This document shows positions 1 through 12,765 of a stretch of DNA of 64,000 nucleotides, piece after piece. Within the stretch, counting starts at the first letter, position 1, and every line of letters starts with the position of its first letter. The notes beneath the pieces were generated by a model. That model did not search any database, was not told the origin of the DNA, and saw nothing but the letters and a program-made list of their open reading frames with translations. This stretch comes from Pyxicephalus adspersus (lineage: Eukaryota > Chordata > Amphibia > Anura > Pyxicephalidae), in the NCBI RefSeq assembly GCF_032062135.1, contig NC_092861.1:123412194-123476193 (forward strand), read 5' to 3'. A program made the translations under genes and the position numbers.

Positions 1-668
1 GGAGTGCTAGTGACTTTGGGTTCTGATTCCATTAGTTCTGCATGGCACCATCTGTGGTTATCATTGGAAGCACTACAATATTACATGGTCTGTTTGGTGT
101 AAGAGAACATTCTTATCATGGACATTGTGAGAAAGAATAATCATATGTATATTTACACACATGAAGATTATGTGTATGAGTATAAAGGTAATTTGGTTTT
201 TACTTGTCATGTCTGATCCAATTTGGTGTAACAAATATTCTTGCTAACTTCGTAGTAATAAAGATAAATTGGATGCTTGTATTACTGCATATGATTTATT
301 CAAAATATTAGAAATAAGTTTAATACAGTCTTGAAAATTCCCATTCTTATCTTTAAGCTATTAGGAATTAGAACATACATGGGATTTAAAAGCTGGCAAA
401 GCAACATATTGTTACCTGGCAAGAATAATTCCTAACAAATCAACAGAAAACAACATTGTGCAGTAATTTCTTCTTTGAATTGCTCCCTCTTACAGCAGTT
501 TGACAAAACTTTTGGTCCCCTCTTTTCTACAACATTACTTCAGCTCATTGAGTTTGTGTGCATTTGTTTATGCACAGCTCTTTTAAGGTCTTACCATGGC
601 ATTTTGTTTGGGATCTGGACATTGACTGGCCCATTGAAATATCTGGATTATATCCCTTTTCAACCAGT
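1..668. other. Unique AT-rich non-coding stretch
   Basis: I see no coding region, RNA gene or recognisable repeat here. The open frames at 475-779 are short and overlap each other on both strands. The one at 558 runs into the foldback MITE that begins near 669, so it is not a gene. The sequence is consistent with intron or intergenic DNA. Confidence 0.6.
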
Positions 669-894
669 GGACCTGATCTATTAAAGCTCTCTGAGGCTGG
701 AGAAGATACTCTTCCATCAGTGAACCTGAGTGAATTGATCAAAACAAGCAAACCTGGAATTGATCTGGTCCAGAATTGAAAACATTTGCTAACAAATAGA
801 AAAGAAATCTATTCCAGGTTTGCTGGATCACCCAAGTTTACAGATGAAAGTTCACCCCCTCCAGCCTTGGAGAGCTTTAATAAATCAGGGCCAA
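669..894. mobile_element. Palindromic (foldback) MITE, copy 1, subfamily A
   Basis: The two halves are inverted copies of each other. The left end reads GGACCTGATCTATTAAAGC and the right end is close to its complement, CTTTAATAAATCAGGGCC. The core has the family motifs AGCAAACCTGGAAT and its complement ATTCCAGGTTTGCT around a short spacer with AACATTTGCTAACAAATAG. At least eleven other copies or fragments occur in this window. The family is non-autonomous with no coding capacity, and its superfamily is not resolved because no convincing target duplication is visible. This copy is moderately diverged in its left arm. Confidence 0.85.
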
Positions 895-2377
895 TGTTTG
901 TCCAAGGGTCATTTTTCAAGAAGTCCTTTGTTTCTTAATAGTATTGTCTAGTATTGTCGTGAACTTTAACATTTATCATGCTAACTGAAGTCTGCAGATT
1001 CTAAAATGTAGCTCTTGGGTTTTTAGAAATTTCTCTGAGCATTGTATGGTTTGGCCTGGGGGTAAATTTGCTGGGATATCCACTTCTGGAAAGATTGACA
1101 AATCTTGAATATTTTCCACCTGTCAAAAATCTTTCCCATTGGAGAATGATAGACAACTGTTTGGAAATGCTTTTATATATAAGGTGCGGCAACATTTGCT
1201 TTTTCGAGATCTGTGCTGATATTTTTCCCTTACTGCCATTGTCCTAACACACACCTGAATGCTTCAGACCAGGGAACTACTAAAACTTCTGCTTTTATAG
1301 AAGTGGTAATTTGAGAATGATCAATTAATCCAGTGTAATTAGCTAGCAGCACCTGCCTGACACTTATCTTTATAATCTCTATAGAAGCAGTAAGATTGTT
1401 TCCCTATATTTTCACACACTGCCACTGCCTTTTTTATCAAATAAATATTGACCCTGTAGTATGTCAAGCTTGGTTGTTCATACAGTATGTTGTTATTATC
1501 CACCTAATTTTTAAGACCTGCTAAGTATAAGATCATTTTTTATTACATCCTGATAAGCAAAACCTTATAATTGAAAGAGGGTGTACTGTATTTTTCTCAT
1601 GACTGTAATTAGATATATGGAACCAAATGAATGTAATAATTTAATTAGTGACTCACATCACAATGAAAAATAAAAAAAGTCTATAAAGTGGTCTTGGTAT
1701 AATTATATTGTGATGATAGCCTGTTTGACTTCATAAATGAATGATTCAAACTCTTTATTCAAAAGCAACAGTGACCTTGGACAACCAGTGGATTAGTCAA
1801 ATCTTTTCTGAAAAAAATTACAATCTGTCAGGCTTGGAATATTTCAAACTCAATATGTGCAACCATCTTGGAACCAATTAGCACATTCATAGTTTGACAA
1901 TTTAATACTTTTTTCTTTAAAATACTTTTAGACATATGGGTAGAGTCTAATGTAATACTATATAAATAAATTGCTGATGTGGGATTTTGCTGAAAACACA
2001 CACACACTTTTTTGCACTCTGAAAATATGGAATTACATTGGTTTTACTTTTACTGGTATTTTAATGATCACATTAAAAATGTGAGTTCTACATCTAGCCC
2101 ACCTCAAGTATTGAAGTTTTAAAGCATCGTATGAAGTTGTTATGTTGTAATTGTATTGAGAGATAACTGAATTTTTATAATACAACAGGGAAAAATTGCC
2201 TCTGTATAAATGAAAATAATTATTGCAATTTCAGTAATGTGTGCAGTTTCACCCAGAACTTATCCTGTGTTTACATATGTTGCACAGAGCAAAACATGCC
2301 TAATCAAAGCAGACCTGAAAAAATGCTCATACTTGTAATAAGTGATAACTGAACCCCCACAACTTGAAGCTTTAAGC
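895..2377. other. Non-coding stretch without recognised gene
   Basis: No gene is seen. There is a short CA run near 1996-2009. A region around 1280-1440 has phrases such as CTATAGAAGCAGTAAGATTG that may belong to an old dispersed repeat, but I cannot delimit it. Confidence 0.5.
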
Positions 2378-3029
2378 CAGGGGTGTCAAACTCTGGCCTG
2401 TCATGTGCTTTTGGGCCCCCAAAATAATTCTTAATAGAAATTGCAGCTGGCCTGCCACTACTGCAATCCGTAGTAACAGTGGTCCAGCTGCAATTCATAC
2501 TAAGCTGCTGTTCTATAGACGCGAGTACAATGCCGCTACTACACTTCCCGGTATCATTCGCGTCTTTAGACCAGTGGCCTCTCTGCCTATGCGTTGCCCC
2601 GCATTTTATAGATGCAAGTGATGCTGGGAATTGTAGTAGCAGCATCACTCGTGTCTATTGAACAGCAACCTATGCGTGGACCCCGCGGAGTTTATACTGA
2701 CAGGTAAGCTCAATAATCAGGAATTATCAGGAATAATATTATCAGCAATTATCATAGAGCGGCAATTCATTTGGTTTCACATTGCATTCTTTGGCCAAGT
2801 AAAACAATCAATCTCAATAAGAAGAAACAAGAACACATGGGAAGAGCATGCAGTAATATGCAGTGGATGATTAAGATCAATCCACTGCATATTACTGCAT
2901 GCTTTTCTCATGTGTTCTTGTTTCTTCTCATGGAGAATAATTGTTTTTTCAATAAATTTCAAGTTTGGCCCGCGAATTGGTCCAAGTTTTTAATTTCGGC
3001 CCTCTGTGTATTTGAGTTTGACACCCCTG
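2378..3029. mobile_element. Non-autonomous hAT-like DNA transposon (652 bp)
   Basis: Both ends are perfect 16-bp terminal inverted repeats: CAGGGGTGTCAAACTC on the left and GAGTTTGACACCCCTG on the right. They are flanked by imperfect 8-bp duplications, CTTTAAGC at 2370-2377 and CTCTAAGG at 3030-3037 (6 of 8 matching). A CAGGGG start and 8-bp target duplications are typical of hAT elements. The interior has no transposase frame, so the element is non-autonomous. It contains a separate, strong internal hairpin at 2820-2928. Confidence 0.82.
2820..2928. repeat. Internal 47-bp inverted repeat (hairpin) in the hAT element
   Basis: The left arm 2821-2867 begins GAAGAAACAAGAACACATG and ends GCAGTGGA. 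The right arm 2881-2927 is its reverse complement with only two mismatches. The loop is 13 nt (2868-2880). If transcribed, this would fold into a long, nearly perfect hairpin of the kind Dicer can process. It could also be an independent palindromic insertion inside the hAT element. Confidence 0.85.
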
Positions 3030-3186
3030 CTCTAAGGGATGTGCAAGAGTCAAAATTTTCTGCAGTTTCAGTGTGCAGAGAGCCACAAACTTTGAGCCCT
3101 GCTTTTTAAAAACATATTGACAATATGACAAGTGCTGCTCATCTACCTGATACTTTCACAGACCCGATTTTTCATAATACACTAAG

Positions 3187-3267
3187 ACAACCACTACCAA
3201 CAGCACCACCACAACCACCATCAACATCACCACTACCAGCACCACCACTACTGCCACCACCAGAAAC
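3187..3267 (+). repeat. Degenerate (CAC/CAA/CAT) triplet microsatellite
   Basis: This is a run of CAM-type triplets (CCACCACAACCACCATCAAC and similar), about 27 units with single-base variants. The Thr/Pro-rich frame through it is a by-product of the repeat and not a gene. Confidence 0.8.
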
Positions 3268-3815
3268 AGTTGCAGAACTTGGACATTGGATAACAATTGT
3301 GTCACTATCAATGCTTTCTTCCTCCTCTCTACTGTTGTTTCACCGCCTGATTTAAAAAATGTTGTGTATGATAACACAGCTCCTCACCCTTATCAGCTCT
3401 TGTTATTGATTCACACAAACTACTTATCCCAATTTGCTGAGAAAATTGAATACTGTCTACAAACACAAGAGGTGATTGGAAAGCTGTGTCTTAAGAGAGA
3501 GTGGATACGTGTCTTGCAGAGGATGTAGCGGTACTTAGACTCCAGGGTAATGTATTAAATTCACTGTCTTCATTACCCTACTGTGACTGAAATGCTTTAA
3601 CCTTGTTCAGCCTGCAACCTACATGTTCCAGCACAGGTACTTCTTCCATGGAAACCTTTACAGGACAACCTCTAAAGCTCCAAAGAGCCTTTTTTGTGCT
3701 TTAAAGTCTGCAAAACAGATCTATGAATTGATTCCAAACAACATATTTCCTGGTCCTCAAAACAGGAAATTCATACTATTATAAAGCATAAATTCTTTTA
3801 TACATTGCATTGCAA

Positions 3816-3839
3816 ATTATTATTATTATTATTATTATT

Positions 3840-3870
<31 letters not shown>
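3816..3870. repeat. (ATT)9-(AAT)9 palindromic microsatellite, LINE tail
   Basis: An ATT run (3816-3842) switches to an AAT run (3843-3870), giving a self-complementary tract. It abuts the 3' end of a minus-strand L2-like LINE at 3871. Expanded AAT tracts are the usual tail of that LINE in this window (compare 33226-33270). Confidence 0.85.
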
Positions 3871-3872
<2 letters not shown>

Positions 3873-3990
3873 GAGGATTTATATAGCGCCAACATATTAC
3901 GCAGTGCTGTACATTAAATAGGGGTGGCAAATGAAAGACAGTTACAGACAGAGCTTACAATCCAGAAGTAATAGTAATAGTTTGGTGAGA
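3871..3990 (-). mobile_element. L2-clade LINE 3' end fragment
   Basis: Read on the minus strand, the sequence runs from a TTGTAAGCTC-type motif to the tail TAATATGTTGGCGCTATATA. It then enters an AAT microsatellite. The GCGCTATATAAAT tail is characteristic of L2-clade LINEs and of SINEs they mobilise. Only 3' untranslated sequence is present, and the 5' side is truncated. The same tail occurs at 33271 and, diverged, at 20560. Confidence 0.7.
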
Positions 3991-5940
3991 AGATCTAGGG
4001 TTGAACTAAAAGGGTCCAAGTAAAATGTTTTGGGGGATCGTTAAAACAATGGGTTCAGTTTTACTATAAAAACTAGTTTAGGTGTTAGGTTAAGGGAGGT
4101 TTTTAGCAGTAGGGGAACATTGCATTGTGGAATTTTCGATACTGATAGCTACACACCAAAAACTCAGTATCAAAAGTCAATCTGTAATGACACCCACCAA
4201 GTTTTCCATCTCTTTGTATTCCAAAAAAAATATTCACTTACCAGACTTCCAATGTGTGCGTCTTCATCCTCACTACATCTATTACAAAATAAAGGGAGTG
4301 TAATGGCCCCTGCTGAATTTTCCATAATGCAAATAAGGTTAGAGTGAGACCCTACTGTAATAGCTGCAGCAAGCGCACAGAAACTTGAGTGTAGAAAGCT
4401 TGCTGTTGGAGTGTTCAAGAGATATAATAAGCTTCTGGGCTATGCAACCGCCAGCAAAAACTACAATATCAATTGTCGAAGGCCATTACCTTTCAGAAGC
4501 TAAAACTCTGCTGTAAAATTAATATTTTCATAAAAGTTATAAATTGAAGCTAAAGCTCTAGAAAGAAAGAAATCTTTTTTTCCCAGGCCTACATTGCTGA
4601 ATTTTCCTTCTCTGTATAACTTAAAAGTTATTGCACACAGAGTCGATTTCCCCTTCAGCTACACACATTGCACATCTCACACTGTCTGGTGCAGAAATTC
4701 ACAGAAAATGTTACGGTAAGGGTACGTTTCACAGCTCAGCTGGTGGTCATATTAGACTACAGTTTTTTTCTGACATACAGTAGGCATTACAATTCCCAGC
4801 CCCCAATAACAGAGGCCTATAACAACTGTGTCAGAAACGTTAACACCTTTCTTATTGTGCTTCTTATGCTTATTTGCATATGTGTGAAGATTTCCTTCTG
4901 CCATAATGAAAATTTTATTTAAATTAGACGATGTGCATTTTGCTGAATAATATGATAATTTCCCACTATTATAATTTTTCATTTATGCATACATTGGTTG
5001 TGCAGGAGAAAACCCTAGTATTTCTTCAGAAATAAAAGATACACTCTACTAAAAGGTTGAATATTAGCATTTATTCGAAATAGTGGCAAACCTTTTGCCG
5101 TGAGACAAGTGAAATGAAGTTTAGGAAAACTAATAATAGGGACATACATGCTGACATACAAACATTTTTAAGCCAGGTTAGGGAAATATAAACTAACAGC
5201 TTTAAACAAGTGACTTTTATTTTCTCTGCTTCAAATGTGATATATCAGTTGACACTTGATCAGGACACTTGAAAGCACAATATGTTGGCTTTACTTAGGT
5301 GTCTGTCCAGCCATAAGTGATCTTGCAAATATTGCTAATTAGATCATTGGTTTCTTTCTATTTTATGTATAAAAATTTCTAGGTCTCCTCACTTACTGGA
5401 CTCATTGCAAATTTTTCTTGTTGGCATCTTCATTTACTTTACTGTATAGAGACCCCGCCATCAGCCATAATTTCTTTAAAATCATATGTTCTTACATGTA
5501 TTTCCATTTTTATCTTGTCATGTCCTATTTTCTTTTAAGGTTAGTATGGCTGACAGATAGGAAGCTTATATAAGCAGCAGGGGCCTAATAATGCTGGTGT
5601 TTACAGATTCAATCACTGAAGTCAAAGCATCATGATTGCGGAGGACAAGATCATTTCCAGCTGGTGGGCATTTAAGGCTTCTTTTTACGTTTCCCTTTAC
5701 ATTAGGCATTTAAAAATACTAACCTATATTTGCTGTCCCCGCTCCTTCTGTTCCTTGGGTGACTACACTGTGATACAAGGGTATGCAAAGTATAAAGAGG
5801 AAGCATTGGTACAGACACAGTAAAAACTCTGAAACAAGATCTGTACTCTAGGTGGCTGAGATATTGGCATATGCAAAGTACATTGTACACTGTGGTATCC
5901 ACTACTGCACCTCATGTATAAATGTAGTAAAACATGCATT
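3991..5940. other. Non-coding stretch without recognised gene
   Basis: No gene or clear repeat is seen. A TATATAAGC motif at 5566-5574, followed by an ATG at 5632 with a 63-codon frame, resembles a promoter and start. It has no coding bias, no homologue I recognise and no splice context, so it is not called as a gene. Confidence 0.5.
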
Positions 5941-6134
5941 GGGCCTCAAGTTATTTTTTATTAAAGCTTCTCAAGACTGGAAAATATAGAATATCATGGG
6001 GCAACCTAGTGATCCAGCAAATCTGGAATGGATTTCTTTTGCTGTTAGTTGGTGAATGTTTTCAATCCTTGGCCAGATTCATTCCAGGTCTGCCAGATTC
6101 TCCAGTTTTCGAGAGCTTTGATAAATCAGACCCA
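5941..6134. mobile_element. Palindromic MITE, copy 2, subfamily B
   Basis: The left end GGGCCTCAAGTTATTTTTTA and the right end GATAAATCAGACCCA are degenerate family termini. Subfamily B differs from A in the arm, with CAAGACTGG plus a TAGAATATCATGGG segment in place of GATACACTTTCATCAG. The central AAATCTGGAATGG and its complement CATTCCAGGTCTG identify it. The frame that starts at 5934 reads straight through this repeat and is not a gene. Confidence 0.75.
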
Positions 6135-7914
6135 TTGTGCTGTGGAACATATACCCTTTTGGCTGAACATGAACTGGAAGTACCAGAGGTAGACAAAAAG
6201 TTTAATGTACTGGATGCTTACAACTCACTCAGTCTTTTCCAGCACAGACAATAGTGGTAACTAAAATAAACCTTTGCATGCACCTTGAAAACAAAAGTTA
6301 TTATTGAATATATTACATGGAAGTAATGCCTTGAGGGTTATTTTAGTTGATGTACTTTTTTATTTATTTTTCCCCTTTCCTAAACAATATAGATATAGGA
6401 ATACCCACTTTATCTTTAGAAAACACAACACTTGAACATTTAAAAATCTAACCAGTACCATGCTGGTATTTTCCGTAAGGATTTATTTTGATTCCAACCA
6501 CTATGAACCTAAAACTAACCATCATAATATGAATCACAAAAGACCCAGGTCAACAACCCTCATACAAGGTCATAGTAAAGACACCTGCTTCTTTTTAGAA
6601 CTGAAGACATTAACTCACAAACCTGAAAGGGTCTCATGATAAGGTTCTCTGACTCTAGACGTTTACAGAGTTGAGACCTTGCTTTGCTGCACAGCTAAAA
6701 TCAATAAAATATAGTGTATAGAAAATAGAACAAGATTATGGCAGTTACTATTTTCACTAATATTATTAAAGGAAAATAAATTTTGAATAAAACATTTAGA
6801 AAATACAGTACATTATACAAAGCTATACATAATACCAATATTTCATATATTACTATCGCCTTGTAGCACTATGCAAAAAAATAGCAAAACAAAGGGTAGT
6901 AGCAAAGATAATACAATACATAAAATTATCCACATAAAAATATATACAGCTGTAAGGATAAAGAAAACCCAGTAAGAACAATAATCCTGTTACACATTTT
7001 TTTTTTTTCAAATAATTCTTTTTGTGGTACTCTAGAAAAATAGTGAAACAATCATACTTTTTTTAAAACCTAGTCATTAGATATTAGGGAAATATTTATA
7101 ATGAATTGGTGATCTGATTACAGATCACCAGGTTTTTGTTGTCCATTTTTTCTGATCATCATTTTATAATGGCAGATTAAGGCTGAATTTGCATGGAGCA
7201 TCTGAGATATCTGGAATGATGTGTGGGGTACTTACAGCTAAACCTCTGCTACTATACACATTAAATGATGCAAATAACAAAGGTAAAGGTACTTTTTCTA
7301 GTTATTACTAGGTGTAATGATATATAATGGATAAATTGTTTCTTTTAGCTTCTTTGCCCCAGCCTCAGTTTTCAAAATTTGATTTTCAGGACAACCTATC
7401 AATCTCAAATTTAAAACTCATACTACCCCGCCCAATGGGAGCAGGTAGGAGTGGTTTGCAGGGAGAGGGTGGGATACTCCCTCCTTTGACTCATTCTCTT
7501 CTATGTCATATTTTAAACTTAACCTATTGAACTATGTGAACACTATTACTTTCTTCAACCTAATACCCCCACTTTCAGTGTTTCTCTGTTTCCACATTGT
7601 AGCTTTTTCAAATACCTATTGAATGTAGTCTTACCACAGAATGCAGTGCTGGTGCTTGAGCAGCCAACTGTCAAATTTGAACAATTTAACACAAGTAAGG
7701 GGATGAATCTGTAACCGTGTGAAAGTTATGATACCATTCAACACTGAGCTCGTACAAGCCAAGAGGGATGAAAAAGCAGCAAGTAAGTCTAACATGGACT
7801 AGTAGGTCTAACCTTTTTATAACATGGGGAGAATCCTTGAAATAACTTTTCGGTTTACAGGGAAACCCTGCTATAATAACCATATCCACAGCTAACAATG
7901 CAAAAGCATAGTGA
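6135..7914. other. Non-coding stretch without recognised gene
   Basis: AT-rich sequence with no gene. There is a perfect 10-bp stem with a 4-nt loop at 7107-7130 (TGGTGATCTG, loop ATTA, CAGATCACCA). It is too short to assign and is followed by GG then a T-rich run, so it is not a bacterial-type terminator. Confidence 0.5.
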
Positions 7915-8034
7915 TCAATAGGAAGAATGCCTCTTACAGCTGGCCACTGGGAAGAATGCCACCCTTAAGTAAATGAGAGTCACAAAATGCTCATTGCTCA
8001 AGGAACACCTTGGAACCCTGGTTGAGAAACATTG
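7915..8034 (-). mobile_element. hAT-like MITE fragment, TIR CAGTGTTTCTCAACC family
   Basis: The right edge GGTTGAGAAACATTG is the reverse complement of the CAATGTTTCTCAACC terminus. Inside, ACCCTGG, a CTTGGAACCC-like block and GGAAGAATGCC motifs match the copies at 19150, 25319 and 48132. Only about the first 120 bp of the element remain, in reverse orientation. Confidence 0.7.
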
Positions 8035-11000
8035 GTCTAAGGGGTGGGCTAATATAAGATTCTAATATTATCACCTTCATAGGCAAAGTGGAGGAATCTC
8101 TGTGAACTAATGAAAACTCACACTACCTATTGCATACCTAAAATAATAAAATTCATGAAAATACTCTTTCCAGATATCCATACCTGAAAACCATCAGAAA
8201 GTGACATCTAAAATTGTTCATTCATTGATAAATTTGGTGATGTGCTGACTAGGCCAATGTTATAAAGCAAAAAAAAAAGAATTAGAAAAATATTTGACAT
8301 TACACACTTTCTCTGTATTTGAAAGTCTTCAAAATAAACCATTCGTTTCATGCCTCTAAATATTGCTGTTAAACTTCAACTTGTAATTCAGCCTTTCTTA
8401 GTTCATATCTTTGTAGGTTTCGCAATGCCGTTATTAGAATCAAATCTAGAAACTGGAATATGTGATGTGTTCCTTTTGGCAGGAGTAAACATAAATAATC
8501 ATAAACATGGTTTCTGCCATGAAAGCGATGCTTTTGCCAGTGGTGCCTTGTGATGGAGATGAATCCTTACTGCTTTGATCTTGCTTAGACATGCTTTCAT
8601 TTATTGTATCTAGAATAAATAGCATCCAATTTTTACCAAGATTTAACTATTCTTGAGATGCTTTGAAATTTGAAATTCAGATTTTTCTGAGTTTAAATAG
8701 TGTTACTCTTGTCTCACTACAAGAACAACCTCTGTCAGCCTATCTTTTCTTCTCCTTCCCAATTGACAGAGTAAGAGGAATTGACAGGAATCTTGGCATT
8801 GCATTCTGACAGGTGAATATATGCACTAGAAACGAGAAGAGTCATTAAAAGCAAATTTATTTTTCAATTCTGTGAAAAACATATATTTTGCTGAATTGCA
8901 GGAAACAATATTTCAATGATCATCTAAATGTATCTGGAATATGTTAAATTAAGCACATATATTGTTGCAAAGCTTAATTATGCAGCATTTCCTTGGCCTA
9001 TAATTGACGCTCTGCATATAGTTATTTACATAAATTATATAAAAAATCTTTGGGGATGATCTGCCAAGGAAAAAGTTTTTATATAATACTGACAGTGGCA
9101 ATTTTATATTCTGATTAAGATTAGGAGGAACATTTTTAACATTATTTTTAACCTAGGTGCAATGGCATTTCTGGCATTCGGTGTATATGTACACTAAATC
9201 ACTAAAAAAAATTTTAAATACACAGTTATTGGGATCATAAACGTGATCTTGCGTAAAGATTATTGATCAAAGTTATTGATTAAACACTTCATTTTACAGG
9301 GTAACTACACTGGAAATTTCTTGTACATGGTCCACATGAGCTTCCAAAGGAGACTAATAGCTGTTTTAACACATTACACAGGCATGATCCAATGCTGTCG
9401 CCATCACTGGATGTAAATTAAAGATGGGTGACCAAATTCTGCAGATCCCTTCTGTGTGGAAATTAATGTTTTTGTGAAAAAGCCTTTCAATTGATGTTTC
9501 CCGCTGAAATGCATCCAGGACATTTCTACTTTCAATTTCTATCAGTTCTAACAGCTTTTTGAATGTGTCCTCAGGTGTCATTGCAAAGACTGATCAATTT
9601 GATCAATAACTTCACTCTGGATTCCCTGCACTATTATCGTAATGCAAGGGATTTGTCATTCAACAAAGGGTAAACAATGATGAGTGTCTAATCATAGTGA
9701 TTGACCATAGATTCACACTGTATTAATGCTGGATCTACTTTTGGGGGTACAGGAATACTGGTGTTCTTTAAATTTTCTCTGTGAGGGAATGGGTAATCTC
9801 CTTACACATTCCCCAGAAAGGGGACAGATATATTATAAAAGAAAGCTTCCAACAAACCCCAACATCCTTGTTTAGGCACTAGAAGTTGGGAAGTATCCCT
9901 ATACCTCAACACCCGGACCCCTCAATATTGAGGGAAGGCATGTGGCCTGGTCTAGTACAGAATGCGAACGGCATATTCCCTGCTCTACTTTTCTTGGCCA
10001 CTCATGGTAAATCCCCTTAAAAACCAGTAAGAGGAACCTTTTCTAAGTGAAAAAATACCCATCACATACAGTTTTAAGCAATACTTTTTCTGTATTCCCA
10101 TTGTTGCCTTGGAAGCTAGAACCCTCTCCCTGCTGAATGATTTTTTTTTAAAGATTTGTTTTGGCTTTGGTACATATTCCCAGTGGAGATTTGAGTGAAC
10201 CATTATAGGATCTTATGTGCTTCTCTGACTCAGTAAAAACAACAAATCTTATGCTAAATGGATGATAAATGTTTTAAATTCAGTTATCCAAAATTCCACT
10301 GATTTACCAGTAGTGGTGATATCAAAAATAAAGTTTAAACCAGAATTTTTTTTATTTCATTTTGGATATGTAGTAGTAAGGGTTAGAGATTCCCTGCTGG
10401 AGAGATTTTACTTGCAGTCTCATAGAGCTGACAAAGTAATTGGAAATGTCCTGAAATTGAGGACAAATCCCTCCTTTGATAGTTCTCACAAAAACAAGCA
10501 TGCCCATGGGATGATAACTGTAGAATATAATAATTTCTCTTGCATTCTGTCCTGTTGATACCGGTCACCTGGGGTCTAATAATAAGGACTGGCTTAGTGA
10601 TTTACACAGAGAATGTTTGCATGTCATGTGTCCTTCTGTATTTTATGGAATCCACATTTTATAAGTAGATTAAATATATTTGTGAAATTTGACCAACATT
10701 TTCTAAGATAACTTGACCATCATTTTTGGCAAGACTCACCAGTTAGCAGCCACATACAACATACTAGGCAGGTATAAAAAATAAACATGATCTCTCCATT
10801 AGTTACAACAATACTCATCGGGTGAATTCTCTTTGAAAATATTTGCCAAATGGGAGAATTTGTTGATTATTGGCATCATTGTTTTATGGTAACTGCTAAA
10901 GGGAGAATCCGATGATTCCACTTACATAAAAGACAAAAAATTGTGTATATTATGGGCCAATTTCCGGGGTGCACATGTGCCTAGAATATGGATGCTTTTT

Positions 11001-12765
11001 TTTCAACACATTGTTACTATCAGCGTACTAAGAACTAAGAGCTTTAAATCAAGCGATTGTTGAGCTCTCAAAGTACTTTTAATATGAAGGTATATTTTCT
11101 CAATAAATTTTAAAAATAACAACATCCAGTCTAGGTTTGGGTTACAGCCTGCTAGTAACAGTAAGAAACATGTGCTGGTTGTTTATATTTGATATCTGAT
11201 CTGCTTAAAACATATTTTACCTGTGTTTCTCAAAGAAACGGCTACCAGCACAGTGGCAATTGTTGTGATACCTTCTAAAAGAACACTTAATATACTTACT
11301 TCTCTAGTTGTGTATTTCTTAAAAAGCTTTTACTTCACTTTCGTCTGACTGCTGCAAGAATTCCCCATTTGGATGGGGTCCACTACCTGCTGTCCCCATC
11401 CATGTGGTTGCTCTCGCCGGATCACCATGGAAAGTGACATGGCCCCACACCTGGAAGTATGAGAACTATTGTACCATCTAAACAAAGAGGAAGGGGCAGA
11501 TTTTTAAGAAAATGCTCACTGGAAAGGTAAGTATATAAAGCCTTCTTTTAGCTTATTTATACATTTGCCACCATGTTGGCAGGTGATCTTTAAAGAAAAC
11601 ATAGTGAATGAGGATTTATAAAGTGAGTAAAGTGACTTTACTGCTTGTCTGGGTTATGTAAATGTTAATGATGCGGCCACAGGTTCACTTTAATGTACAG
11701 GTGGATGAATGTCCATCAAGCATTCCCTGTTTGAATCAAACAGTAAATCCTATATAAAAACACTCCTTTTTAAGTAACTGGGCTGTGCAAAGTATACAGG
11801 TCAAGTGTTCTGACACCAACTTGCTTGTTTTGGCTCAATAACTCAGTAAAAAGTGAAGAAAGAACAGGAATTACAGCTTTAGGCTGTAAACATTCAAAAC
11901 TAAGTCAGAAGTGGCAGCTACCATATTTTTATCCTAACAGACTAACTTTAAAGATCTATCTTGTCTAGGGATATAAAAGCTTTGCCTATTAACAAAATAC
12001 TAGATTTTGGTTAACATATCACCAGTGGTGGTATAAATATGTCACTCAAAATACAAAGTTCAAATGTATTTGTTTTGCGGTCATAGATGTACCCTTTGTG
12101 TCATTGGCTGCAGTGGTATGTATGTATATATTTCCAGCCATTATAGTGGAACTGCTATTGATTTGTAGTGTGGACTGTTATTTTTGTGGTAGATGTTAAG
12201 TAAGAACCCATGCTTTGCAGCTGTTTGACTCTAGGTAGCAATAACTGTTGAGTTTGTAGGTACAAACACAGTTATCAAGAAAAAACTCCTCTACAGGCCA
12301 TTCAACACTTCTAGTTCACAGTTGTTATTCCCTGGAATTCTCCTGCTAATTTATTGGACTCCAATATTCTCCTTAAAAAAATGTTAATTTTCTATCCCAT
12401 ACTGGGCTGTTCAGACCTCTTGTGAAAACAATAAAGTTAAAGAGAAAAATGTTTGGATAACAATCTTTAATAAAATAAATAAAAAAAGGTGCAAAATATT
12501 TTTAGGGCAAGAGCCCTGCTTAACTAACTTGATGAGACATAAATGCTTTTAAAGCATCATCAACGGACAATGTTGGGTAGCATAGTTTTTCACTGTTTTG
12601 CACACCCATGCAAGCTTGATGATACCTTTAGTATATTTGTGCTCTACATAACCTCATTACATTTATATTGTATTAAAGAATTGGGGATTATATCCTGGTC
12701 GTATGCACTAAAATTATTTGAAATTTTTTACTTAAAATTTGAGTTCTTTACTGTCACAAAATATA
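8035..12765. other. Mostly unique non-coding sequence
   Basis: No gene can be supported. 8880-9080 is an AT-rich block with several TAATTA-like homeodomain-type sites and looks single-copy. 9720-10010 has moderately GC-rich phrases that may be an old repeat. 11319-11693 may be a TTAA-flanked MITE, listed separately. Confidence 0.5.
11319..11693. mobile_element. Possible TTAA-type MITE
   Basis: The right edge reads CAGGTTCACTTTAA. Its complement TTAAAGTGAACCTG is a terminus I associate with a frog MITE group related to the elements at 32765 and 51201. A TTAA is present at the proposed left edge near 11319, but the left terminal repeat is poor. The interior has a GC-richer segment around 11360-11460. 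The limits are uncertain. Confidence 0.3.

Noticed and set aside
2771..3109. 112-codon plus-strand open frame
   Set aside because: It reads through the internal hairpin and right end of a hAT element. The opposite-strand frame shares nearly the same peptide because of the palindrome.
3187..3267. Pro/Thr-rich peptide resembling a low-complexity protein domain
   Set aside because: It derives from a CAM triplet microsatellite with no flanking coding sequence.
5560..5823. TATA box followed by ATG and a 63-codon frame
   Set aside because: A TATATAAGC motif is expected by chance in AT-rich DNA. There is no CpG island, coding bias or homologue.
7107..7130. Hairpin followed by a T-rich run, like an intrinsic terminator
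   Set aside because: The context is eukaryotic, no transcription unit ends there, and short perfect stems of this size occur by chance.
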